Both the position numbers and the translations under genes were made by a program. Source: Alternaria dauci (taxonomy: Eukaryota > Ascomycota > Dothideomycetes > Pleosporales > Pleosporaceae). From it: 64,000 nucleotides of DNA. The notes under the pieces were generated by a model. It made no database searches. It had not been told where the DNA came from and was given only the letters and a program-made list of their open reading frames with translations. Of the stretch, positions 54,769-64,000 are shown in pieces (the stretch's first letter is position 1; each line of letters starts with the position of its first letter). The stretch covers positions 248,001 to 312,000 of the forward strand of contig NC_091274.1 of assembly GCF_042100115.1 (NCBI RefSeq), given 5' to 3'.

Positions 54769-57252
54769 ATGATACAACCAACCCAAAATGGCGAGCGATA
54801 TGAGCTCACAAGCCCAACCGAGATGCCCAAAGCTGGCGCATTCTTGTGGAATCAACGTATGATGATTCAGGTCACATGTCGTGGCTTTGCAACTGCGCAA
54901 TACATGCAACCCGAGCCCGCCAAATACGCCTATGCGCCCAACCTCGAAGCCAAAACCTTCATGCAGCCGGAGCAAAACTACTATGCTCACCACCCCGGCC
55001 GATTCGTGTACATCAAGGATGAAGAGAATGGCGACATCTTCTCAGCGCCGTACGAGCCAGTAAGGGCAAAGCTGGATCGCTTCACCTTTGATATAGGCAA
55101 GAGCGACATCAAATGGACTGTGGAGAAGTTCGGCATCCGCGTTGAGATGACGTTTCTGCTCCCGACTGATGATGTGGCTGAGCTATGGAACATCAAAGTC
55201 ACCAACATATCCGGTCGAAAACGGAATCTCAGTGTCTATCCTTACTTTCCTTTGGGATACATGTCATGGATGAACCAAGAAGCAGAGTGGAATGCCAACG
55301 TTGGCGGCGTGGTTGGAAGCTGTAAGACACCATACCAAAAAGCCGAAGACTACCCAAAGACAAAGTATCTCAAGGACAAGACTTACTTTCTCTGCGAAAC
55401 CACACCAGTCTCATGGGAAGCAAAGCAAGAGGCTTTCGAGGGCGAAGGTGGATTGCAGGCACCATCGGCATTACAAAATCCGCAACTTTCGAATAGCGAC
55501 GCACGTTACGAAACCCCAACTGCGGTTGTGCAGTATTGGGCGGACCTGGATGAGAACGAGAGCAAAGAGTATAGATTCCTCTTCGGTCCCGCATACGATG
55601 AAGCGGAAATTCTGGACATGCGTAAGAGATATCTCAGCAAAATGGCGTTTGCGAAAGCAGCCAAGGATTACGAGGACTACATTATGCGAGGCAGCGGTTG
55701 CGTACGTCTCGAGACTCCTGACAAAGACCTTGACAACATGGTCAACAACTGGTTACCACGGCAATTGTACTATCATGGCGACGTGAACAGACTTACGACC
55801 GATCCTCAGACGCGAAACTACCTACAAGATAACATGGGCATGAGCTTCATCAAACCGGAAGTAGCCAGGAAGGCTATCAAGACTGCTGTTGGGCAACAAG
55901 AGAAGAACGGTTCGATGCCAGATGGTATCCTACTAGCAAAGGGCGCTGTTCTCAAGTACATCAACCAGATTCCTCACACCGATCACTGCGTCTGGCTGCC
56001 CATCGCCCTCGAAATCTACCTTAGCGAAACCGGCGACTACGCACTGCTAGACGAGAAAGTAACCAGCATGTACGGCGACACATACACCGTCTTCGAGCGC
56101 TTCAGCCGCGCAATGGACTGGCTCCTCTCATCAAACGCACGAGACGACCGCGGTCTTTCATACATTGCGCAGGGCGACTGGTGCGACCCCATGAACATGG
56201 TCGGTCCCAAAGGCGTCGGCGTATCCGGCTGGCTCACAGTCGCAACCGCCTACGCCGTCAACCTATGGGCGCAGATCTGCGAAGACGCGAATAAACCCGA
56301 CATCGCAAAGAAATACCGCGCCGGCGCCGAACAGGTCAATGAATCCGCCAACGAACACCTCTGGGACGGTGACTGGTACGCTCGCGGTATCACGGATGAT
56401 AACGTTACGTTTGGCATCAAAGACGATAAAGAAGGTCGTATCTGGCTGAACCCGCAGGCGTGGTCTATCCTCGGGGGCGCGGCGTCTTCGGAGCAGATTG
56501 CAAAGATGCTTCCGCAGGTTGACGAGCAGCTCACGACGCCGTACGGCGTAGTCATGTTTGGTCCGCCGTTTACGGCGATGCGAGAAGACGTTGGGCGCGT
56601 TACACAAAAGTATCCTGGGCAGGGCGAGAACGGGTCCGTGTATAACCACGCGGCTGCTTTCTATGCATGGGCGCTCTACGGTATCGATGAAGTCGATCGG
56701 GCGTATAACACGCTCCGCGCTATGATACCTGGTCCGGATGAGGAGGATCTGATTCGTCGTGGTCAACTTCCGATTTTCATTCCTAACTACTACCGCGGTG
56801 GGTATGGGATCAAGCACTTGGACCGTACGGCGGGACGATCAAGTCAGTTGTTCAACACCGGGACTGTGAGTTGGGTGTACAGGTGCTTCATCGAAGGTCT
56901 ATGTGGTTTGAGGGGCGTGAGGGAGGGCCTGAAGATTGCGCCAAAGATGCCGAGCGCGTGGGACGACATGAAGGTGCGTAGGGAGTTCAGAGGCGCGGTG
57001 TTTGATGTTGAAATCAGGCGCGGAGATGTAGGAGAGGCTAAGGTCGTAGTTGACGGGCAGGGAGTGGAGGGCAACGTTATCAAGAATGTTACTGCTGGGA
57101 AGACGTACAAGGTGCTTGTGGAGGTACCGAGGGCAAAGAAGACGGGTTCGAATGGGATCATGCCCAATGGTACGAAGAAGAAAGCGACATTGGTCGACAG
57201 GTCAGCAACAAATGGAAAGGCGAACGGGAACGGCGTTAATGGAACAAAGTAG
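54769..57252 (+). CDS. GH94 family phosphorylase (former GT36, NdvB/chitobiose-phosphorylase-like)
   Basis: Single exon, 827 aa from the ATG at 54769. GH94 enzymes break beta-linked disaccharides with phosphate, giving a sugar-1-phosphate and a free sugar. The N-terminal beta-sandwich contains GRFVYIKDEENGDIFSAPYE, then AELWNIKVTNISGRKRNLSV and FPLGYMSWMNQEAEWN. The (alpha/alpha)6 barrel has NYLQDNMGMSF, HTDHCVWLPIALEIYLSETG and, at the active site, YIAQGDWCDPMNMVGPKG, where the Asp in GDW-x-D is the expected general acid. ENGSVYNHAAAFYAWALYG and RSSQLFNTGTVSWVYR follow. The last 50 residues are a low-complexity N/G/K tail. There is no signal peptide, so it acts in the cytosol, probably on imported chitobiose or cellobiose-like sugars. 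GH94 is mainly bacterial, with scattered fungal members. Confidence 0.92.
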   Translation: MIQPTQNGERYELTSPTEMPKAGAFLWNQRMMIQVTCRGFATAQYMQPEPAKYAYAPNLEAKTFMQPEQNYYAHHPGRFVYIKDEENGDIFSAPYEPVRAKLDRFTFDIGKSDIKWTVEKFGIRVEMTFLLPTDDVAELWNIKVTNISGRKRNLSVYPYFPLGYMSWMNQEAEWNANVGGVVGSCKTPYQKAEDYPKTKYLKDKTYFLCETTPVSWEAKQEAFEGEGGLQAPSALQNPQLSNSDARYETPTAVVQYWADLDENESKEYRFLFGPAYDEAEILDMRKRYLSKMAFAKAAKDYEDYIMRGSGCVRLETPDKDLDNMVNNWLPRQLYYHGDVNRLTTDPQTRNYLQDNMGMSFIKPEVARKAIKTAVGQQEKNGSMPDGILLAKGAVLKYINQIPHTDHCVWLPIALEIYLSETGDYALLDEKVTSMYGDTYTVFERFSRAMDWLLSSNARDDRGLSYIAQGDWCDPMNMVGPKGVGVSGWLTVATAYAVNLWAQICEDANKPDIAKKYRAGAEQVNESANEHLWDGDWYARGITDDNVTFGIKDDKEGRIWLNPQAWSILGGAASSEQIAKMLPQVDEQLTTPYGVVMFGPPFTAMREDVGRVTQKYPGQGENGSVYNHAAAFYAWALYGIDEVDRAYNTLRAMIPGPDEEDLIRRGQLPIFIPNYYRGGYGIKHLDRTAGRSSQLFNTGTVSWVYRCFIEGLCGLRGVREGLKIAPKMPSAWDDMKVRREFRGAVFDVEIRRGDVGEAKVVVDGQGVEGNVIKNVTAGKTYKVLVEVPRAKKTGSNGIMPNGTKKKATLVDRSATNGKANGNGVNGTK

Positions 57253-57384
57253 ATGGGATGTAGATGATGCGACGAATCTAAAGTGTTAATGCGTCATAAA
57301 CTGCCCTCATTTCTGACCCGAGACATCGGCTGTAGACGAGCGTCCATCTACACATGACGTTCGTAGTTTGTAAATCTTTAAACC

Positions 57385-58445
57385 TCACCCACGCGCAAAG
57401 AACATATCCACGCTATTCCTCCACGCGCTCTCTGCAACTTCCTCCACACCAATACCCTTGATGCCAGCCACAACCAAAGCCACCTTTTCCATATTGCAAC
57501 TCTCATTCCTCTCCTTGACCATATCGCCTCTACTAAATTTGTCCTTTTTCTTGCTCCCCCAAGACCACTTTGTCGCATTCTTCAGGTACGCTTTCGCGAC
57601 TTCGCTCGATGCTTGAATATCGCCCCACGGTGCATCAGTCTCGATCTGCAGTTTGTCCAATGGCACATGTCTGATCATGTCCAAGCTATCGCGGTCTCGG
57701 AAGGCGAAGTTGTTGACGCTGACCTGTAAGCCCATTGCGATCAGTGTCTGCATCTGCTCTTTTGTTCCGACGAAAGAGTGGACTAGGCCAGAGCGTAGAG
57801 GCAGCCGGTCCATATAGGGTTCGAGTATGGCAATGAAATCATCAAAGGCGGCGCGACAGTGGAGGAACAAGGGTAGCTTCCATCCTGCGTCGACGATCAT
57901 ATCGAGCTGTCGCTTGAACACGCGTATCTGAACGTCTTTGGGTGCGTCGCCCAGTTTGTCGTAGTCGAGCCCGAGCTCCCCGAAAGCGGCTAACAGATGC
58001 GAGTCTTCTTTATCGTTGAGCGTTGTCGTGATACTGCGGGACAAGTCCTGATAGTATGCCTCGCCCCCTTCATCTGCTTCGACGGCATGGTACGGATGCA
58101 CGCCGATAGTGACCTTGACCTGCTCTGGTCGAGACCGCGCAATTGCGAGATTGACTTGCGCGTCCGAAGCGTACATGCCCGTGAGCATGACTTTCTCTAC
58201 ACCCGCGGCCAACGCGCGATCTAGTACGGCATCGAAATCGGCGTCATGGTATTGTTTTCCTCGATATACACCGGAGAACTCTTTGGCAGTTGCGGTTACA
58301 GCGACCTGGGTATCCCGATATTCTTCTCAGCCAAGTCGCGTGAAAACGGGGAAGGGTGTGTGCGTACGTCTGCGTATTGGAGCTTTTTGGATGGTGCAGA
58401 GGGTGCGGTATTGGAAAATCCGTCTAACAGTGCCGGCGCCGACAT
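57385..58445 (-). CDS. TatD-family metal-dependent DNase
   Basis: Exons 58368..58445 and 57385..58305 (62-nt intron, donor GTACGC, acceptor CCCAG) give 332 aa. TatD proteins are TIM-barrel nucleases, with 3'-5' exonuclease or AP activity and a role in DNA breakdown during cell death in yeast. Motifs in order: YADVAVTATAKEFSGVYRGK at the N-terminus; VTIGVHPYHAVEAD; FGELGLDYDKLGDAPKDVQI with the metal-ligand Glu; KLPLFLHCRAAFDDF; LVHSFVGTKEQM; and IETDAPWGDIQAS with the final Asp ligand. Length and motif order are normal. The start at 58445 (MSAPALLDG) was preferred; the same frame is open upstream to another ATG at 58517, giving 24 more residues. Confidence 0.9.
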
Positions 58446-61400
58446 TTTTGGGTTGGGATGGAGGGATATGAGACGTCGAGTACGGAGATGATGTATTTCT
58501 TGGGGTGGGATCGCCATCGGAAAGGAGGCTTCCGATCTCGGAATATAAAAGTGGATCGCTTCTCTCGGCTTCGTCATGCGGCTCTGTTCGGGCTACAAGC
58601 TTCGCACGACAAACATTCCATGGTTCTATCCTATCCTCCAATAGCTTGAGACCGGACTTCTAGGCACACTCCGCTGCGACCGACAGCCATCCAGCCTCCT
58701 TTGGGGCAGGATGCGTCCCTACTTCATTGATCAAAGCTGTTTCCAATAAACTCGTGTCAAGCCAATCCTGCAACGCAAAGAAGTGTTTCTGAACCTCACT
58801 ACACCGCTGTCCAGATTTCGGGTACATAACCAGTTATCGTATTCTGGCTATATGACCCTTCCTCTCGTGCCCGCGAGCGTGTTTACCCTGAGTTGCTGTT
58901 CCTTGTGCCTTCTGTGTCCACTTCAATGCCCACAATGCCCTGCTCCTAATTCTTGTCGCATAATTGTCCGGTGAGCAATTACTCCACTGTATCCTGCTTG
59001 ATCTTGTTCGTGTTCTTGATGCCGTCGTTGGTTGTTGTTACCGTCGTCGTTCAAGACCACTCTTGTCTTCGCGCTCGTCCGATCGGGCCTGATGCTGCGG
59101 AGTAACTAGGCCAATCTGCTTCTTGCTGTTACGCTCGTATTACCTCCGTGATTCGTTCTCTGGGGTGTGTGTGTGGCTAACAAAAGTGCTGAAAGAGGGT
59201 TCCGTCCATCCATTATGGTGTGTGCAGCGTCTCGAAGGGCTGTCGTATCGCGCTTCTTTCTGGATCGCTCGTCAATGTGCCTGAGTCGCTTCTCCGAATC
59301 GAACAGCGTGCTGGTGCTTCGGTCTCGTTTCGCGGAAATGGTTCGTTTGGTAATTGACTGCGTTGTTGGCATTGGTGTAGTCTGACTTCCTGGGTTGCTC
59401 GTTTTTCCCGGCACCGTGATGCTACCGGTAACTGCAAAAATGGAAAGCCAGCGCCTAGTCATCCAGAACTTCTTCGCGCTGCTGTTTAGCTCTGCAGTGT
59501 AGAGATGAGGCCGTGGCCATTGGTTTGGGGACAAGTTTGTGATGGGTACGAAATCGCGGAGGGTTGCAGCGAAGTGGCGGCTGCGATGAGCGAATGTGCG
59601 CTTTGTGAGGATGTGGACGTGCGAGCAGTCTCAAGTGTTGATGTGAGGCGGATATGCATGTGGCGTGAGTGCCGTAGTGGGTGTGGGTGGGGTTGAGCGC
59701 TGTCTGGCAAAGGAGGATTGTGGTGGTGGGGAGTGAGTACGCGATGGTACTGCGATGCGCCAAGATAAAGGCAAAAAGAACAAGTTGGCTGAAGCACATG
59801 TCTTCTCTACCGAAAAGCCTCTCCCAGTATCTTCCATACGCTCCAATATCTAGCAAAAAGAAAGACCGAAGTAGAGGATGATCTTATCGCCTGTACATAG
59901 CGCAGTACACATTCCCACTCTTTCCCTTAGAAGAACAGCCCTTTAAGGAGGCAAAAAAAGAGTTCATCTCGAATAGTGTAGTGGGGTGTTGTATTGTGCT
60001 GAGGAATATTGTACTTACGTCGGTATGGCCCCCCTTACGTAGTCCTGCGGGGTTAGCGAACGTTGTTGACTGTTACCTATCCCATAGGCAACGGGTGTCC
60101 CATCACTCGAACCCGGTGAGGTTAGCTCCGGTCGGGGCGCTGAAATAATAGAAGTCAGCGGGGATCGAACAGAGCGATAGGGGCCGGTGTAGAGGGGTGG
60201 GAGGGACCACTACGCTATTGTAATGAACTTTGATGGAATGTTGGGTTTAGGGAGGCGGTTATATAGCGAAAGGAGGGTCAGGATCTCCCTCCAATGAAAT
60301 TTGGTTGGCGGAGAGTTTGGAGGTGGGTGTGGTCGTTGCAGCGTGTGAAGGGGAGACTGTTGTGGTTGATTATTGTCGCGTTTGCGACTTTAGGTGGCAT
60401 AGCAACAGCACTGTGGCCTGTCGGTTCGCCAATGTGTTAAGAGATACCACAGCCGCAGCAGCAGCACCAACACCATCATCTCCAATAGCGCATCCAGGAG
60501 TAAGACGGATATGCTGGCGAGAAGAAGGCGAGAGCCAAAAGGACGGCTGAGGTATACACAACTTATGATGTATACCAGACGCCTGGGCAAAAATATGTCT
60601 TGCACTCTGTGTGACAAATTAGCAAAAAAAGAAGGTCGTTCAATCCAGATCTGCTCGCTACAGCGGCCAGAAGGAGGGGATATTGTACTCACCAGATAGC
60701 CATCTATCCTTCCTACAAAGCGTAACGAAACGTAACGAAACGGAACGGAACAGAACGTAGCGTAACGTGAAAGCAAGAGAATGGCCGAAGCCCGAGATAA
60801 GCCTATAGCGGCCGCAAAGAAAACAATCAAGTAGTGGGACTGTTTCGAACGTGTTAGCTATGTTCTTGTTGAAGTGAGAGTGGGATCGGCCACTGCGCCA
60901 ACAGATCTGGATGACTTGATGGAGAAGTCTGGGATTCGTTGCTTCACAATGGCACGAGGCTGACCCCTGATACTTGCAGCAGAGAATCCCGTATCTCTGA
61001 TGATATCCTACTATCGTGGTGTTGAGCATCGCTCTGATGAGGCTGTTTTGACGGCGGTGAGAATGTCGGTAGTAAAGGCAGAACAAGGGGCGGAAGTGAA
61101 GCGATGACGAGCATGACTATCGTAAGATGTAGCCACTCAAGACATCAAGTCTTCAGACGAAAAGACACTTGAAATGGGCGTAGATGACGAGAAGACTAGA
61201 GAATAACATGATGAGCAGAGCGCTGCTCTTTTGGAGACTTCAGGGGGCATGGAAAGACATGCACGTTTGGAATCGGCATCGGGGTAGCAATACAAACTCA
61301 CTAAGCGTACCGTACGCCCAGAAGCTTTGCAAAGGTCCAAAGGATGCATGGGCTGGCTGCAAAGGCCTGCAAGGGATACGTCGTGTGTGCAGAAGAAAAT

Positions 61401-61725
61401 GCGGTCATGATGAGGTCCTTCCACGTCGGGCTCCAATGCAGAGGTTTCAGGGGCAAAAATGATCCAGACACGATGCATGGCACCGCTGACCTATGAACTG
61501 GTGATGCAGGCGATGGAAACGAGACTTGTAGGCCTTGTAAGCACTCAGGAGGGGATGGTGGCAGAGAATGTCGTCGGCGCATGGGAGGTTTGACGTTCCC
61601 AAGAATGGGGCCGTTCGGCGGTGCCTGCTAGTTCGGGGATGCCGTCTGCCGTGGGGCCTTTGGCTTCGGCAGCTTCAACGCCTCACCAGCTCCACGGCCA
61701 CAACACCATCTTGGGCTCAACGATC
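58446..61725. other. Long gene-poor interval
   Basis: About 3.3 kb with no firmly supported gene. It includes a CGTAACGAAA-type repeat (60721..60768) and, on the minus strand, a TATATAA box near 60256 followed by an exon-like open stretch around 59990-60145 (see findings). A 142-codon minus frame (59106..59534) and a 113-codon minus frame (61137..61478) have no motif and are not called. Confidence 0.35.
60721..60768. repeat. Degenerate CGTAACGAAA tandem repeat
   Basis: Two perfect CGTAACGAAA copies followed by drifting copies (CGGAACGGAA, CAGAACGTAG, CGTAACGTGA), about 48 bp. Minisatellite-like; no role inferred. Confidence 0.6.
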
Positions 61726-63126
61726 ATGGCGCCATCGAGGGGTCTGATCATGTCAGGCTCTCAGGGCATCTTCTCACGATGTGCATGCTCGACGCGAAGT
61801 TCCCCTTCAGCCCGTCGCAGCTTCCTCGCGCTGTCGACCGCCAGACCAGCGACTTCCTCGACGAGCACGCTCCTGCCTCAGCCACGCCGCACACTCGGCG
61901 CCAGGAGGTACTCGTCCTTCACCGACACACTCGCCGACCCCGCCAACAAGCTGCAGAGCTACGTGTCTCGCAGCGACGACCCCTTGCTCAACCTCTCCAT
62001 CGAAGACCACATCCTCCGCAAGAGCCCCGCCGACAGCACGATTCTGTTCCTCTACGTGAACAGGCCGTGCGTCGTCATCGGGCGCAATCAGAACCCGTGG
62101 ACGGAGGTCAATCTGGGCATCCTCGACGCCGCACGCGGGGCACACGACGCCAAAGACAGCGAGCCGCCGGGCATCGGCACCGTCGACCTCGTCCGCCGCC
62201 GCTCAGGTGGCGGCACCGTCTTCCACGACCAGGGCAACCTCAATTGGAGCATCACATGTCCCCGCGCCGACTTCACGCGTGACAAGCATGCCGAGATGGT
62301 TGTGCGCGCCCTGCGGAGGCTGGGCATCGACCGCGCCAGAGTCAACGAGCGCCACGACATTGTCCTCGACCAAGGGCACGCGAGACATGCCGCCGACCCC
62401 CACGACACGCATCGCACGCCCTATACTACCGATGAGGGCGGGCCGAGACCGCTCAAGGTGTCTGGCTCAGCATATAAGCTCACTCGCCAGCGCGCCCTGC
62501 ACCATGCCACGACGCTGCTGAGCTCGCCGAACCTGCACGTCATATCCGACTACTTGCGATCGCCAGCGAAAGACTTCATACAAGCCCAGGGCGTGGAAAG
62601 CGTCAGCTCGCCCGTGTCCAACATTGGTCTGGAGGTAGAGCCATTCAAACAGCGCCTGCAAGAGGAGTTTGCCTCCATGTATACCGAGCTGGGAAGCCCA
62701 AGCATCGTCGAAATTGTTGGCGAAGAGCACCTCAGCATTCCTGACATCCGGAAGGGATACGAAGAGTTACAGGTACGTCCATACTGCTCGCTCTATTCTC
62801 ACTGTCGTTGCTAACCTTGGAAGACCGACGACTGGATGTGGTCGCAGACTCCGCGCTTCAATCTCACGCTCGACCCCAAGGACGACATCGGCATCCAGAT
62901 GGAAGTACATCATGGTGTGATCAAGAGCTTGGAATTTGAGGGCTCCCATCTTCCGGACGACGCTCGAACGGCTCTCCAGACTGCGCTGGTCGGGATGAAG
63001 CTGCAGCATGTCTGGGACTCCAATACGTTTCGTCAAATCAGCGATCGATCACGGAACGACCAGCTTGCGACCGCAGCGAGGCGGCTCCAGGTGCTCCTAC
63101 CTGTTCCCAGGCTTTCCAACCGTTGA
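61726..63126 (+). CDS. Mitochondrial lipoate-protein ligase (LplA-like)
   Basis: Exons 61726..62772 and 62824..63126 (51-nt intron, branch CTAAC, acceptor GGAAG) give 449 aa. It attaches lipoate to the E2 and H subunits of mitochondrial dehydrogenase and glycine-cleavage complexes. The first 65 residues are a basic, Ser/Ala-rich presequence ending RRYSSF. The biotin/lipoate ligase domain follows: NLSIEDHILRKSPADSTILF, VVIGRNQNPWTEVNLG, VDLVRRRSGGGTVFHDQGNL (the RRxSGGG lipoate-binding loop) and KVSGSAYKLTRQRALHHATT. The C-terminal accessory domain has WMWSQTPRFNLTLDPKDDIG. ATGs further upstream exist (for example 61639); 61726 gives the best targeting sequence. The last ten residues are uncertain, since a further intron could change them. 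Confidence 0.9.
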
Positions 63127-64000
63127 AGCTTGCCATCAAAAAGTTTGGGTACAGGTTTGCTCATCCCTTGTCTGTCCAGAGTTGGGACGACCAGGAGATG
63201 TGGGCCCGAACATCGAATCAACAACCATGGACGTCTAGCCAAGTCCTTCCCAGCTCTTGAAAGAAGATATGTCCGTATGAAAGAGAAGATATCCACTCCA
63301 ATCCCTACTTTCTCCCATGCTTGTCCTCAGCAAGCATTCCATCGTCTGGCGATCATGGACCCGGCAACACCGAGTCTTCGAGGGCCTTCATTATTTGCAT
63401 CGCCGTCCACGTCTCCATATTGAGCTGGACGGTGGTATTGTGTTTCTGCCATATGGTCGCCCCGTTGCTTGTGGACGCGGCTGTCCATCGTCGCAGCCCT
63501 GCCGTTGCTGGACTTTCTGCGAGTACAGTGTCGTGGACATCCTCCGAGGCAGAGTCTTCTCATTCCTTGAAGCCTTGTCATGTTGTTTGCAGCGCCGCCT
63601 GTCGTAGGATTCGCGATGGTTTCTGCAAGCTGCTTGACTCTACGCTGCGTCGCCCTTGATAGGTGAGTTATCTTCCTGCATCACCACGTTAGCATGTCCT
63701 TCATCAGAATAGTCGAGCCTGCGTAGTCTTACTCGTGGCAACTGCGTCGCTCGTGCGGAGGACTCGGTCAAGGCGCCCGGCTTGCAGTACCACCACCGTC
63801 AGGCGCGACGTGGTCTCGAGGGAGCAGCTGCGCGCGCCGCAGAGGCGGGGGATATTATATCCTTTGTGGTAAGATGTGCTCCCTTGTCAAAGCAAGGGCA
63901 GTGGCGAAGCTCCTTGTCCATGTCCGTCCTTTGTTCCTCTTCCGAGGGCTGTCCGCTTCTCGAGGCAGCCCCGCAACCCTATTGTCAGCGCGGTCTTGCG
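63127..64000. other. 3' flank to window end
   Basis: About 870 bp after lipoate ligase. Overlapping 70-110-codon frames show no motif; nothing is called. A gene entering from the right cannot be excluded. Confidence 0.35.

Noticed and set aside
59106..59534. 142-codon minus-strand frame
   Set aside because: Ser/Thr/Arg-rich composition without a domain; overlapping frames on both strands are equally open.
60100..60175. GGGTTCGAG and TTCGATCCCC boxes resembling tRNA T-loops (minus strand)
   Set aside because: Stems are incomplete and no A-box partner is found; an exon-like reading explains the stretch at least as well.

Overview
This window is nuclear DNA from a filamentous ascomycete. Genes are spaced with introns of about 45-125 nt carrying GTAAGT-type donors and CTAAC/CTGAC branch sites. 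It holds a HET-domain gene, a PTH11-like rhodopsin-fold receptor, a fungal Zn2Cys6 regulator and a transposon remnant with a C-to-T (RIP-like) signature. Dothideomycetes (Pleosporales) is my best guess, from gene style only. Many genes are split by introns, so most models below were built by joining frames at splice sites; every joined model keeps frame and has a total length divisible by three.

Layout. 0-4.6 kb: a hypothetical 599-aa protein (-), a mitochondrial acyl-CoA thioesterase (+) and a small cysteine-rich 74-aa gene (-). 6.7-8.2 kb: two tandem short proteins with an F-box-like LPAE-R motif that share a 17-nt first coding exon. 9-15 kb: an aquaporin and a HET-domain protein. 15.9-20 kb: a small GPI-type surface protein, a small heat-shock protein with heat-shock elements upstream, and a secreted sedolisin protease. 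20.7-28.6 kb: a BTB-like protein and three paralogous AIG1/IMAP-like GTPases, two of them divergent from a shared promoter and two ending in CaaX boxes. 28.8-29.1 kb: a short Tc1/mariner-derived inverted-repeat element.

29.3-40.7 kb is rich in oxidoreductases: a C2H2 + Zn2Cys6 regulator, a Baeyer-Villiger monooxygenase, a PTH11-like membrane protein, a secreted FAD-linked oxidase and a short-chain dehydrogenase. It looks like a small catabolic or tailoring cluster without a PKS/NRPS backbone; that is inference. 41.6-63.1 kb is mostly housekeeping: methionine synthase, a kelch/transmembrane surface protein, a ubiquitin-like membrane protein, a WD40 protein, a GH94 phosphorylase, a TatD nuclease and a lipoate-protein ligase.

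The most unusual element is the three-gene GTPase family (22.98-28.56 kb). It has a conserved core, an atypical G4 region and divergent membrane-targeting C-termini, next to a BTB protein and about 8 kb from a HET gene. No rRNA, tRNA or CRISPR array was recognised.
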